34,016 nucleotides of DNA. It comes from Spirochaetota bacterium (GTDB lineage: Bacteria; Spirochaetota; Spirochaetia; Sphaerochaetales; Sphaerochaetaceae). Below the pieces are notes generated by a model. It saw only the letters and a list, made by a program, of their open reading frames with translations, searched no databases and was not told the origin of the DNA. This document shows, one piece after another, positions 15,067 through 23,629 of this stretch (position 1 is its first letter; every line of letters begins with the position of its first letter). The stretch spans positions 1 through 34,016 of the forward strand of contig JAEXDQ010000005.1 of NCBI GenBank assembly GCA_023401595.1. The letters run 5' to 3'. A program made the position numbers and the translations under genes.

Positions 15067-16896
15067 TCAACCTCCAATACCTTTGTCGATGCTTGCGCCA
15101 GTAAGCTTGTTGGTGACGAACTGGACAAGAAGAACAATAACGATGATCAGGAAATTTATTCCATTGCTTATCTGTGTCAAACCGTTGACCTCGAAATCCT
15201 GCAAAACCCTGGTAATGATCCTGCCGGGCGCAGCGATGAGGACGAACAGCGAAAGCTCTCTCATGCAGGAAATGAACGGAAGCAGATACCCTGACATGAA
15301 GCTCGCCTTCTGAATCGGGAACAATACCCTCAGCATCCGTTTCCACCAAGGCACTCCCATGATGATGGCCGCCTCTTCGATTTCCCCGGAAAGCTGCATC
15401 ATCGCGTTCGCTCCGCTCTTGGAGGCGAAAGGAAGGAACTTGACGCTTCCCACAATGATCAGCAACAGCAACGTCCCCCGCAAGAACGCGAAAGTCCCAG
15501 TGTAGGAAACGCTCAGGTACACAGCGCCGAAGCTCATCGCAGGAATCAGGTACGGGAAGAAAGCCATGTTGGAGACCCATCTTGCCAGCCTTGAGCCGCG
15601 TTTTCTTGAAACGGCGTATCCGATGAGGATACCGAACGTACCGGCGATAAGCGCAACGCAGAACGAAAGCACCAAACTCGAAAAAAGCGCCTTCCAGATC
15701 GTGGGGTTCCGCAAGATACCCTGGGAGGAGCCGAAAACGCGATCTTCGAGAGTATTCGTCGTCATCCAATAGTACAGGGACAGGGTGGAATAGTCACCGG
15801 GAACCTCAAGCAGGCTTTCAAGCGCAAAGGACACCAGCGGAACTATGGCGAGGAAAACGGAGATAGCCATGATGACTACGGCGATAGGCATCCTGGCCTT
15901 TCCCAGCTTGACCAAAGAGACCTGGCCAGACTTTCCGGTAACCGTCGTAAATGATTTCCTTTTCCCGGTGAATATATTGTTGACCATGAGGATGACCACC
16001 GAGAAGAACAGCAGGATAATGGCGATGACGAAGCCCTGCCCCTGCATGGAAGCGGAGTTGAACAAGGACCTCATCGTAGTCGATACCGTCGGGAACGATC
16101 CGTTCTTGTTGAGGAACGCCGGAACGGTATAGCTCGATATACTACTTGAGAAAACAAGAAGAATCGTTGAAATCAGGGCGGGCATGACGATAGGGAGGGT
16201 AATTCGAACGAGAATCTTGGCCCTCGACGCCTTCAAGACCGTCGCGGCCTCCTCAAGGTTGGCGTCCATGTTCCGCAGGATGCCGCCTATCAGCAGATAT
16301 GCGAACGGCGCATAGTGGATGCCCAGACACATCGCGCAAGCGAAAAAACCATAGAGTACCCCTTCAGGGACACAAATCCCCGTCAGGCTTTCAAGCATGC
16401 CGACCTGATTGTAGCAGGCGACGATCTGGCTGTTCTTGAAAAAGTTCTCCCAGAACATGGCGATCGACCAACTCGGCATGATATACGGGAACACAAAAAT
16501 CGTTGAGAGGAATTTCTTTCCAGGTATATCGGATCGGGTGATGAACCACGCCACAGCGCCGCCGAACCCTACGGCGACGGCACAGGCGAGCAGCGCCATC
16601 ATGATCGAATTGACGAGGGGCTTCCAGAAAGTAATCCTAGAATAATGATACAGCTTCTCAGCGAGAAGCGTCTTCCAATGATACAAGGTCCAAGTGCCCG
16701 TAGGAGCGCCGACATCCCGTACTTCTCCGGAATGGACGATGAACGAATCACGAACCAATGTGAACAGCGGCAGACAGACTGTGGCGAAAAGAATCACGAG
16801 AAATAAAATCGTAATGACATTCGCAGGTTTGCCGACATAGCTTTTGAAATTGTTGAAGGCCCTTTCGGGAGTCACATGGCTTTTTGCCTTTACCAT
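15067..16896 (-). CDS. Fused double permease of a ferric-iron-type ABC importer (FbpB-like)
   Basis: A 609-residue membrane protein containing two BPD_transp_1 permease halves, as in FbpB/SfuB proteins. Each half carries an EAA loop facing the ATPase: MDANLEEAATVLKASRAKILVRITLPIVMPA in the first and LSGEIEEAAIIMGVPWWKRMLRVLFPIQKA in the second. About twelve hydrophobic segments are visible. One polypeptide thus replaces the usual permease dimer. GGAG lies upstream of ATG 16896. The gene is separated from the upstream binding-protein gene by a 26-base perfect palindrome, which probably lowers its expression relative to that protein. Confidence 0.9.
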   Translation of the reverse strand: MVKAKSHVTPERAFNNFKSYVGKPANVITILFLVILFATVCLPLFTLVRDSFIVHSGEVRDVGAPTGTWTLYHWKTLLAEKLYHYSRITFWKPLVNSIMMALLACAVAVGFGGAVAWFITRSDIPGKKFLSTIFVFPYIMPSWSIAMFWENFFKNSQIVACYNQVGMLESLTGICVPEGVLYGFFACAMCLGIHYAPFAYLLIGGILRNMDANLEEAATVLKASRAKILVRITLPIVMPALISTILLVFSSSISSYTVPAFLNKNGSFPTVSTTMRSLFNSASMQGQGFVIAIILLFFSVVILMVNNIFTGKRKSFTTVTGKSGQVSLVKLGKARMPIAVVIMAISVFLAIVPLVSFALESLLEVPGDYSTLSLYYWMTTNTLEDRVFGSSQGILRNPTIWKALFSSLVLSFCVALIAGTFGILIGYAVSRKRGSRLARWVSNMAFFPYLIPAMSFGAVYLSVSYTGTFAFLRGTLLLLIIVGSVKFLPFASKSGANAMMQLSGEIEEAAIIMGVPWWKRMLRVLFPIQKASFMSGYLLPFISCMRELSLFVLIAAPGRIITRVLQDFEVNGLTQISNGINFLIIVIVLLVQFVTNKLTGASIDKGIGG

Positions 16897-16912
16897 AACA
16901 CTCTATCTCCAG

Positions 16913-16938
16913 ACCAGGGGAGCGCGCGCTCCCCTGGT
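16913..16938. terminator. 26-base perfect palindrome inside the iron-type operon
   Basis: ACCAGGGGAGCG (16913-16924) pairs with CGCTCCCCTGGT (16927-16938) with only CG between them. It sits between the binding-protein and permease genes and has no T-tract. A role as a 3'-end block against exonucleases, or as a partial attenuator that favours the binding protein, is likely. Confidence 0.7.
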
Positions 16939-16964
16939 ATCATTGCAAACAACCATTGTGATAA

Positions 16965-18179
16965 TCAGACAGTAACGAGACTTCTGATGTACGTACTCGC
17001 TTCCTTGTACACGGAATTGATATAGTCGATGTTTTCGACGATACTGGTCTTCCCCCATTCCGTCAGCGTATGGTCGCCTTCCACGGCGGGTACCGCCGGG
17101 TTGATGGAATAATAGCCTTCGGAATTCCAGCCCTTCGTGAAGCCTTCGGGAGTGAAGAAATACTCAATCAGCAAGCAGGACGTATACGGCAGCTTCGCAG
17201 TCGAAGGAATCATGATCCACATCTTGTAGAAGTAGGAGTCGAAGCCTTCGATATTCGTGTTCCAGCCGGTGATGGCGAGGTCGTTGCGATAGTCGCTGGT
17301 GGCGGGATAGTCCTTGACCTTGTTGAGGGGGCCATAGATGATCTGGCCGGTCGTCATGGAAACGAGGTTCTTGACGGCGGTCGTGTCAGAGCTGTGCCAG
17401 GTCGAGACATTCTTGATGAATTCGGTCAGGAACTTGTAGCCGATGTTCTTGTAGCCGTCGTTTCCCGCATATGGAGCGCCAAAATACGACTGATACGCAG
17501 AAGCGAGCTTCTGACAGGCTTCGTCGCTGGTCAGCATGATCAGGAAGCTCATGTTGATGTTCTCGGTGGCGGGGTTCTGGAAAGAGAGCTGATGGAGACC
17601 TTTCAGCTTCGCTCCGTCGGCGCCCGTAAGCTGCCAGATGTTCTGGAGGTAGTCGGTACCGATCGCCGTCTTGTTCCAGAGGAAGTTCTTGTTCACATAC
17701 AGAGCGGTAAGAGGATTCTCATCCTCCGGGCTGATTTCAATCCCGTTCGGAACATAGTTCAGCAAATAGCCGGTGTCGAGCATCAGGGACTGAAGAGAGG
17801 AGCCGTCCTGGAGCATGGCGATATCGGCGACATACTGATTCTGTCCGATAGCGGTCGTAAGCTCCGTATACAGCGCCTGGTCCTTTGAAGAACTAAACGG
17901 CTCATACTTGAACCAAGGATATTTCTCCTGGAACCCGGCAAGAACCTTCTTGAACCCGGACGTGATACCGCGGGCATTGTACGTAAGGCCGGCGGCCTCG
18001 AACTCGGCCTTTGCGGCGGCCTCAAGCTCAGCGAGGGACATTTTTTCCGCGGCAGCGATCGCACCCGCTACACCAGTGGCGGCCGTGCCACCTTTTTCAG
18101 AAGCACCGGCGGCCAGGACACTACCCATTGCGATGACAGAGACTAGCAGCGCAACGAACAACACTTTCAATGTCTTCAT
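16965..18179 (-). CDS. Substrate-binding protein of the ferric-iron-type ABC importer (family 1)
   Basis: A 404-residue extracellular solute-binding protein. Residues 1-23 are a signal peptide ending GSVLAAGASEKGG, the spirochaete-like pattern also seen in other binding proteins here. An Ala-rich helix (28-65) precedes the binding domain, which includes VADIAMLQDGSSLQSLML, FLWNKTAIGTDYLQNIWQLTG, MTTGQIIYGPLNKVKDYP and a C-terminal LLIEYFFTPEGFTKGWNSEGYYSINPAVP. The layout is that of class-II periplasmic binding proteins linked to FbpBC systems. A tyrosine-based iron site cannot be confirmed by eye. AAGGAG precedes ATG 18179. It is the first gene of the operon, directly downstream of a promoter with an overlapping inverted repeat. 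Confidence 0.85.
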   Translation of the reverse strand: MKTLKVLFVALLVSVIAMGSVLAAGASEKGGTAATGVAGAIAAAEKMSLAELEAAAKAEFEAAGLTYNARGITSGFKKVLAGFQEKYPWFKYEPFSSSKDQALYTELTTAIGQNQYVADIAMLQDGSSLQSLMLDTGYLLNYVPNGIEISPEDENPLTALYVNKNFLWNKTAIGTDYLQNIWQLTGADGAKLKGLHQLSFQNPATENINMSFLIMLTSDEACQKLASAYQSYFGAPYAGNDGYKNIGYKFLTEFIKNVSTWHSSDTTAVKNLVSMTTGQIIYGPLNKVKDYPATSDYRNDLAITGWNTNIEGFDSYFYKMWIMIPSTAKLPYTSCLLIEYFFTPEGFTKGWNSEGYYSINPAVPAVEGDHTLTEWGKTSIVENIDYINSVYKEASTYIRSLVTV

Positions 18180-18236
18180 AACAATCTCCTTATTGTTGGA
18201 TTACCTGTTTTGGTTTCAAATGTAACTTAATTTTAT

Positions 18237-18272
18237 ATGATACTCGTAGATTCAACAAAACGCAAGTTGAAT
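18237..18272 (-). promoter_or_regulatory. Promoter and inverted-repeat operator of the iron-type operon
   Basis: On the - strand, TTGCGT (18265-18260) and TATCAT (18242-18237) are 17 bases apart. The -35 box lies inside the spacer of a 7-bp inverted repeat, ATTCAAC (18250-18256) and GTTGAAT (18266-18272) in + strand terms. That position suits a repressor dimer. It does not look like a Fur box. Confidence 0.65.
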
Positions 18273-18367
18273 AATTTGAGTTTATTATGTTTTACTACGT
18301 TTTTATAAAAAATCATATTACAAAAAAAAGAATTAACCATCCAAGCGAAACGAAAGGAAAGAACAGC

Positions 18368-18802
18368 TCATTCAACCGCAGCCCGTTGGTATCCGCCGTC
18401 ACACAGCTGCGCGACCTGTTCTACCGCCAAGCGGATATATTCCGCATAGGTCAGGTCCTGCGTCCCTGCGACGGTAATGCAACAGCGGTTGACCGGTATC
18501 AGAACCTTGTGCGCGGGACTTCGACCGATCGCAAGAGCCATGGCGGGGGTGATTTCCCCCAGCAGGGAATCTGCGGCGACGATTCCTATGGGTCCGATGA
18601 TCACATCGGCATGACGGCAGGCGACCACGACGGGATTCTCCCCCGTCGCACCGTGGCTTGCTCCGCCTTTGAGCATGTTGGAGGTGGCGAGGCTGTTGGT
18701 GCCGACCACCGTGATTTCATGTCCGTCAAGACGGGCCTTCAGCTGTTCCACGATGCTTTTCCCAAGGCTCCCCCCTTGTCCATCGATGACGACTATGTTC
18801 AT
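18368..18802 (-). CDS. DUF3842 family protein
   Basis: A 144-residue protein that I recognise as DUF3842. It begins MNIVVIDGQGGSLGKSIVEQL, a Rossmann-like glycine loop, followed by TVVGTNSLATSNMLKGGASHGATGENPVVV, VIIGPIGIVAADSLLGEITPAMA and KVLIPVNRCCITVAGT. These blocks are strongly conserved across the family. No biochemical function is known to me; a nucleotide- or cofactor-binding role is only inferred from the N-terminal loop. ATG 18802 has GAGGAGGT seven bases upstream, so the longer frame to 18856 is rejected. It is transcribed alone, head-to-tail with a 50-codon gene. The stretch between them carries short GGTAGCC repeats. Confidence 0.85.
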   Translation of the reverse strand: MNIVVIDGQGGSLGKSIVEQLKARLDGHEITVVGTNSLATSNMLKGGASHGATGENPVVVACRHADVIIGPIGIVAADSLLGEITPAMALAIGRSPAHKVLIPVNRCCITVAGTQDLTYAEYIRLAVEQVAQLCDGGYQRAAVE

Positions 18803-18890
18803 ACAGCGCACCTCCTCACACGAGTGTATCACGGTTTCAAGAAATTGTGCCATCAAATACGGGCGGGATTATATTCAAGCGACAGTCCTT

Positions 18891-18945
18891 AGGGGTAGCT
18901 CTACGGTAGCCCAACGGTAGCCTAGGGGTAGCCCTACGGTAGCCG
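18891..18945 (+). repeat. Five tandem GGTAGCC-core units
   Basis: Units of 10-12 bases start at 18891, 18903, 18914, 18924 and 18936. They alternate between AGGGGTAGC and ACGGTAGCC types. They match the two copies at 7673-7693. The rest of the interval up to 19075 is low-complexity (repeated cgtc and ttcatc) with no credible gene. Confidence 0.7.
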
Positions 18946-19075
18946 ACATCCGCCATTATATCGACACGTACCGGCCCGTCGGTCGTTCGTCGGCCATCGT
19001 CCGTCATTCATCATCGTTCATCATCCCCCAACCGTAAAGGGAGGACTGATGCCCCCCGTAGAAGAACTTTGACAA

Positions 19076-19112
19076 ACAAAAACGGCCGTACGGAAAAATT
19101 CCATAACGGCCG
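19076..19112 (-). terminator. Intrinsic terminator of the 50-codon gene
   Basis: On the - strand, CGGCCGT (19112-19106) pairs with ACGGCCG (19089-19083), with an inner GGAA/TTCC helix, and is followed by TTTTTGTTTG. It lies 28 bases beyond the stop codon of the small gene at 19140 and confirms that this gene is a transcribed unit on the - strand. Confidence 0.85.
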
Positions 19113-19139
19113 CAAAATGAATAACCGACTGCCAGCGAG

Positions 19140-19292
19140 TTATTTGTTTTTCAGCAAATCGTAGATCGCCTGCAAGGTCTTCTCAATCGAATCCAACCGT
19201 TCGACGGTTTTTGCGGTATTGTTGCTGACCGCCTCCTGCTTGATCTTCAGACCATCCAATTCAACAATCAAATCTTCAAAATTCTTATCCAT
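19140..19292 (-). CDS. Small coiled-coil protein, 50 residues
   Basis: A 50-residue acidic/basic protein, MDKNFEDLIVELDGLKIKQ and onward, ending LQAIYDLLKNK. Leu, Ile and Val recur with a heptad-like spacing (EDLIVELDGLKIKQ; VERLDSIEKTLQAIYDLL), so it probably forms a coiled coil. There is no membrane segment or signal. The case for a real gene is good: AAGGAG lies 7 bases before ATG 19292, and a strong terminator follows the stop. I do not recognise a family. A scaffold, chaperone or small regulator are all possible. The frame remains open further upstream but without start signals. Confidence 0.7.
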   Translation of the reverse strand: MDKNFEDLIVELDGLKIKQEAVSNNTAKTVERLDSIEKTLQAIYDLLKNK

Positions 19293-19583
19293 GGCGCTTC
19301 TCCTTATATATCGAGACGGGTTGTGCAAAACCAGCCCCGTGCGACAATGCATCAAGTTGAAACCCGACGCTACGTACAATATACCAATACGATTTCGTAT
19401 CAGCCACAGATTCCGGCGAAAACGCTGTTGGAAGCAAAGGAAGAGGTCATAGTGACGACCTTCCATTATATTTTATAAAATATAAAGATTTTTATGTTTA
19501 CATCATTATTTTTATAAAAAATTAACAGATATAATCTTTTATATAGCAACAATTTGAAGTTCTGATAAATTTAACGATATTTA

Positions 19584-19611
19584 TTGACAATTCACCACAG
19601 ATTATTACAAT
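19584..19611 (+). promoter_or_regulatory. Promoter of the xanthine dehydrogenase gene
   Basis: TTGACA (19584-19589) and TACAAT (19606-19611) are 16 bases apart at the edge of a very AT-rich stretch (about 19467-19600) that could act as an UP element. Transcription would begin near 19618, leaving a leader of about 175 bases. Confidence 0.75.
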
Positions 19612-19617
19612 GGTAGT

Positions 19618-19794
19618 ACCGATGATAGTATCACAGACCGCTGTCCACAAGAGACAGAAGCTAAGCGGCTAATCACACGGTAGAGACAGGCAAAAGCATT
19701 GTACTTGAATTGTGATCCGTTACGCTTTTGCCCCCGATATTTTTCATCTCCTTTGATAGGGGATGAAAAAAACTGCTGATTTGGAGGACACTCT
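19618..19794 (+). promoter_or_regulatory. Structured 5' leader of xanthine dehydrogenase, candidate riboswitch
   Basis: The leader contains CCG-CTGTC (19638-19645) pairing with GACAG (19653-19657) and CGG (19666-19668). GGCAAAAGC (19689-19697) pairs with GCTTTTGCC (19724-19732). TTTTTCATCTCC (19740-19751) pairs with GGGGATGAAAAA (19759-19770). Two ATCACA strands (19630-19635, 19672-19677) can compete for one TGTGAT (19711-19716) that lies in the loop of the second hairpin, which would form a pseudoknot. CTCC in the last hairpin could also pair with the GGAG of the ribosome-binding site. I cannot match it to a known riboswitch class. Confidence 0.5.
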
Positions 19795-22353
19795 GTGTAT
19801 GCGTTTTGCGTAAACGGAAAACAGATTCAGACCGAGCAGGACAAGAAACTTCTACGTTTTCTTCGTGATGATCTGAAGCTTGTTGGTACGAAAGACGGTT
19901 GTAGCGAAGGCGCCTGCGGCACCTGTACCGTCATCATCGATGGCAAGGCCACGAAAGCCTGCGTCCCATCCCTTTCAAAATTGGAAGGGAAATCGATTAT
20001 AACCATAGAAGGCCTCTCCTCTCGCGAACAGGAAGTCTATGTCTATTGCTTTGCCGAGGCCGGCGCGGTTCAATGCGGCTACTGTACGCCCGGCATGGTC
20101 ATGGCTGCGAAGGCATTGCTGGATGCGAATCCCGACCCAACGCCGGAAGACATCAAAAAGGCGTTGCGCGGCAATATCTGCCGCTGTACGGGCTATGTGA
20201 AGATCGAGGAAGCGATACGGATGGCGGCCCGATATTTCAGGGAAGGAACCCCTGTGCCGACGCTGGAGGACGAGGCTTTGCTGTCCAGGCGGTTCAGGCG
20301 AATCGATGCAGCTGAAAAAGTGCTTGGAACCGGGGTGTTCGTCGATGACATAACCCTACCGGGAATGATCTATGCCAAAGCCCTACGGTCGGCATATCCC
20401 CGGGCGCGTATCGTGAAGATAGACGTAACCAAGGCGAAGGAACATCCTGATTGCGTAACCGCGCTGACCGCCGCCGATGTCCCCGAAAACAAGCTGGGGC
20501 ATCTCGTCCAAGACTGGGACGTGTTGATTCAGGAGGGGGATGTCACCCGGTATGTCGGGGATGCCCTTGCGCTGGTCGCCACACACCGAAAAGAAACGTT
20601 GGATGAAGTCATCGCCTTGATAGAAGTTGAATACGATGTATTGGAGCCGCTGGTTACGCCGGAGCAATCAATGGCGCCGGACGCTCCTCTACTACATGAA
20701 AATGGCAATATTCTCTGCACTGAGCATATCATCAGGGGACAAGCGGAACAGGCGATAGCGCAGAGCGCCCATGTCGTCACAAAGCATTTCAGCACCCCGT
20801 TCACAGAACATGCGTTCATGGAACCGGAGTGCGCCATCGCCATGCCGGACGGTCCGGAGGGCATTCTGCTCTACACGGCGAGCCAATCCGTCTACGACGA
20901 ACAGCACGAAATCGCCCGGATGCTCAAACTGCCCTTGAGCAAGGTCCGCTGTCAGAGCAAACTGGTCGGCGGTGGTTTCGGCGGCAAGGAGGACATGAGC
21001 GTACAACACCACGCCGCATTGGTCGCCTGGGTTACGAAACTTCCAGTGAAGGTGCGCCTGTCCAGACAAGAAAGCCTGCTTGTACATCCTAAACGCCACC
21101 CGATGGAGATGGATTTCACCGTCGCATGCGACGAGCGAGGTCGATTGACCGGCATGACGGCGACCTTGATCGCCGATACCGGCGCATATGCGTCTCTCGG
21201 CGGGCCGGTGCTGCAACGGGCGTGTACCCATGCGGCGGGCCCGTACAACTACCAGAACATCGACATCCTTGGCAAAGCGGTATATACCAACAACGTGCCG
21301 TCAGGAGCGTTCCGCGGGTTCGGGGTCACCCAAAGCTGTTTCGCGTTGGAATGCTGCCTGAATCTGCTGGCGGAAGAAGTGGGGATGGATCCATGGCAAT
21401 TCAGACGGCTGAATGCGATTTCCCCCGGCCAGGTACTTCCCAACGGGCAGGTGGCCGGGCCGGACACAGGCATCATAGAATGCCTCGAAGCGGTGAAGGA
21501 CGCCTATTACTCTTCGCCCCGGGCGGGAATCGCCTGTGCGATGAAAAACAGCGGGATCGGCGTCGGGTGCCCTGACGCAGGACGTTGTATCCTCTCCATT
21601 GAACAAGGAACGATACATGTCAGAACCTCGGCGGCATGCATGGGGCAAGGGGTGGCGACCATGTGCGTACAGATGGTCGGCGAGACATGCGGCATCCCGG
21701 CTTCAAAGATCGTGGTGGAACGGCCGGATACGCTGCGCACGCCGGACTCAGGAACCAGTACTGCGAGCCGGCAGACGGCGTTCACCGGCGAAGCAGTCCG
21801 CCGTGCGGCACAAGACCTGAAAATCGCCCTTGATAGCGCCGGAGGGCGGTTGCAGGAACTTGAAGGTGAAGAATATTTCGGAGAATTCATGGTTCACACC
21901 GACCCGATCACCTCGACCAAGAAGAATCCCGTCAGCCACCTGGCCTACAGCTATTCGGCACAGGTCGTCCTGCTTGACGAGACGGGAAAGGTTGAAAAGG
22001 TCGTAGCGGCCTGCGATGTCGGCACCGTGGTCAACCTCCAGTCCGTGGAGGGACAGATCGAGGGCGGCGTGATCATGGGGCTCGGCTATGCGTTCACTGA
22101 GAATTTTCCGACCATCGGAGGCTATCCGAAGGTGAAATACGGAACACTGGGACTGCTCCGCAGCACAGATTGTCCGCCGGTCGAGGTATTGCTCGTCCAA
22201 GGTCCGAACCCAGGCGTCCAAGCCTATGGGGCGAAGGGGGTCGGGGAGCTCTGCACGATTCCGACGGCCCCAGCCTGCCAGCACGCCTACTACCGGTACG
22301 ATGGTACGTTCAGGACGCAACTGCCGATGGAGCATACCGCCTATAAGAAATAG
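19795..22353 (+). CDS. Single-chain molybdenum xanthine dehydrogenase (selenium-dependent type)
   Basis: An 852-residue molybdenum hydroxylase with two parts fused. Residues 1-150 bind two [2Fe-2S] clusters (Cys36, 41, 44, 56 and Cys94, 97, 129, 131). Residues from about 165 form the molybdopterin domain, with GGGFGGKEDMSVQHHAAL, GAFRGFGVTQSC, MGQGVATMCVQ and GAKGVGELC, where the catalytic Glu is about residue 818. This order and length match the predicted selenium-dependent xanthine dehydrogenases, which should hydroxylate purines such as xanthine or hypoxanthine. Selenium would be a labile cofactor, not selenocysteine. The FAD subunit is absent here. GTG 19795 is the start, with GGAGG seven bases upstream. 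Confidence 0.88.
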   Translation: MYAFCVNGKQIQTEQDKKLLRFLRDDLKLVGTKDGCSEGACGTCTVIIDGKATKACVPSLSKLEGKSIITIEGLSSREQEVYVYCFAEAGAVQCGYCTPGMVMAAKALLDANPDPTPEDIKKALRGNICRCTGYVKIEEAIRMAARYFREGTPVPTLEDEALLSRRFRRIDAAEKVLGTGVFVDDITLPGMIYAKALRSAYPRARIVKIDVTKAKEHPDCVTALTAADVPENKLGHLVQDWDVLIQEGDVTRYVGDALALVATHRKETLDEVIALIEVEYDVLEPLVTPEQSMAPDAPLLHENGNILCTEHIIRGQAEQAIAQSAHVVTKHFSTPFTEHAFMEPECAIAMPDGPEGILLYTASQSVYDEQHEIARMLKLPLSKVRCQSKLVGGGFGGKEDMSVQHHAALVAWVTKLPVKVRLSRQESLLVHPKRHPMEMDFTVACDERGRLTGMTATLIADTGAYASLGGPVLQRACTHAAGPYNYQNIDILGKAVYTNNVPSGAFRGFGVTQSCFALECCLNLLAEEVGMDPWQFRRLNAISPGQVLPNGQVAGPDTGIIECLEAVKDAYYSSPRAGIACAMKNSGIGVGCPDAGRCILSIEQGTIHVRTSAACMGQGVATMCVQMVGETCGIPASKIVVERPDTLRTPDSGTSTASRQTAFTGEAVRRAAQDLKIALDSAGGRLQELEGEEYFGEFMVHTDPITSTKKNPVSHLAYSYSAQVVLLDETGKVEKVVAACDVGTVVNLQSVEGQIEGGVIMGLGYAFTENFPTIGGYPKVKYGTLGLLRSTDCPPVEVLLVQGPNPGVQAYGAKGVGELCTIPTAPACQHAYYRYDGTFRTQLPMEHTAYKK

Positions 22354-22514
22354 CGGCGAACGCACAGCACCAGACAATCTTGCAGATTTTCCTCACCGCC
22401 CGCCCAATGGAGCGAGCGGTTCCTTGTCAGCTCCTGTCATCCTATAGAAGCGGTCTTCGGCGACGATACCGTCACCTTCGTTTCAAGGCATTTTATGTCC
22501 GCATGTGCAAAGGC

Positions 22515-23519
22515 TCACAGCGTCAGAGCGTCAATTCCTTCAAGCTGTTCCGTAGTAAACGGTTCGGACTTCTCAATCGCCTTCAGATTCGTTTCAAGCT
22601 GAGCGACGGAACTTGCCCCGATCAGGACGCTGGTCACACGGGGATCCTTCAGCAACCAAGCTATCGCCATTTCGGACAACGCCTCCCCTCTCCCCTGGGC
22701 GATATCGTTCAACGCATTGAGCCTGGAGACCAATTCCGGGGTGATGGCGTCGGATTTCAGGAACCTGTTCTGCGAAGCCCTGGAACCAGCAGGCACATGT
22801 CCGTCGAGATAGCGACCTGTCAGCAGCCCTTGGGCCAACGGGGAAAAGCAGATGCATCCGACCCCTTCCTGAGCAAGCGCGTCGAGCAGCCGTTCCCGTT
22901 CGACCCACCTGTCGAGCATCGAATACCGGACCTGGTCCAGGACGCAGGGACAGCCTAGGTTCCGTAGCAGCAGGGCGGCTTCCACCGCCTCCTTCGGATG
23001 ATAGTTGGAGATGCCGACGTATAGCGCTTTCCCCTGCCGAACAAGGTCGGCCAACGCCTGCATAGTCTCCTCCAACGGGGTATTGGGGTCGGGACGATGA
23101 TGGTAGAAGATATCGACATATTCCAATCCCATCCGTCTGAGACTTTGCTCGCAACTGGCGATCAGATATTTCCGCGATCCCCAGTCGCCGTACGGCCCCG
23201 GCCACATCGTATAGCCGGCCTTTGAAGAAATGACCAGCTCATCGCGGTACGCTTTGAGTTCCTTGCCGAGAACTCTTCCGAACCGGTTTTCCGCCGCCCC
23301 TGGAGCCGGACCGTAGTTGTTGGCAAGGTCGAAATGGGTGATTCCCTTGTCGAACGCCTTACACAGGATATCACGGGCAACGATATCGTCGGCGTCATCT
23401 CCGAAATTATGCCAGAGCCCCAGAGAAAGCTCAGGAAGCTTCAATCCGCTACCGCCGCAATTGCGATACCGCATGCCGTCATATCTGTTCTCCGCTGCCT
23501 GATAGAAAGATGTATCCAT
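22515..23519 (-). CDS. Aldo/keto reductase (YghZ-like)
   Basis: A 334-residue NAD(P)H-dependent oxidoreductase of the aldo/keto reductase superfamily, close to YghZ/L-glyceraldehyde-3-phosphate reductase by its opening MRYRNCGGSGLKLPELSLGLWHNFGD. The catalytic set is visible: Asp and Tyr in FDLANNYG, Lys in ISSKAGY and His in IFYHHRPD. PLAQGLLTGRY and VLIGASSVAQLETNLKA are the cofactor-binding segments. Its role may be reduction of small aldehydes or methylglyoxal. ATG 23519 is chosen because GGGAGGGGG lies upstream; the open frame extends 34 codons further but without a start signal. The gene diverges from the M20 peptidase, sharing a promoter region of 127 bases. Confidence 0.9.
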   Translation of the reverse strand: MDTSFYQAAENRYDGMRYRNCGGSGLKLPELSLGLWHNFGDDADDIVARDILCKAFDKGITHFDLANNYGPAPGAAENRFGRVLGKELKAYRDELVISSKAGYTMWPGPYGDWGSRKYLIASCEQSLRRMGLEYVDIFYHHRPDPNTPLEETMQALADLVRQGKALYVGISNYHPKEAVEAALLLRNLGCPCVLDQVRYSMLDRWVERERLLDALAQEGVGCICFSPLAQGLLTGRYLDGHVPAGSRASQNRFLKSDAITPELVSRLNALNDIAQGRGEALSEMAIAWLLKDPRVTSVLIGASSVAQLETNLKAIEKSEPFTTEQLEGIDALTL

Positions 23520-23629
23520 CGGTCTTGCCCCCTCCCGAACGCCGTCCACGATTCCACGCAGGTCAATGCGCTTTCCTCCATTGTACCTCATTCTCAGCCA
23601 AATACATATAGCAACCGTCATTCAAGTTA

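Noticed and set aside
18237..18272. A Fur box at the iron-type operon promoter
   Set aside because: The inverted repeat reads ATTCAAC/GTTGAAT and does not contain GATAAT-like hexamers.
19020..19071. A 7-codon ORF (MPPVEEL) with a ribosome-binding site-like GGGAGG
   Set aside because: It is too short and isolated, inside low-complexity sequence, with nothing downstream on that strand to be coupled to.
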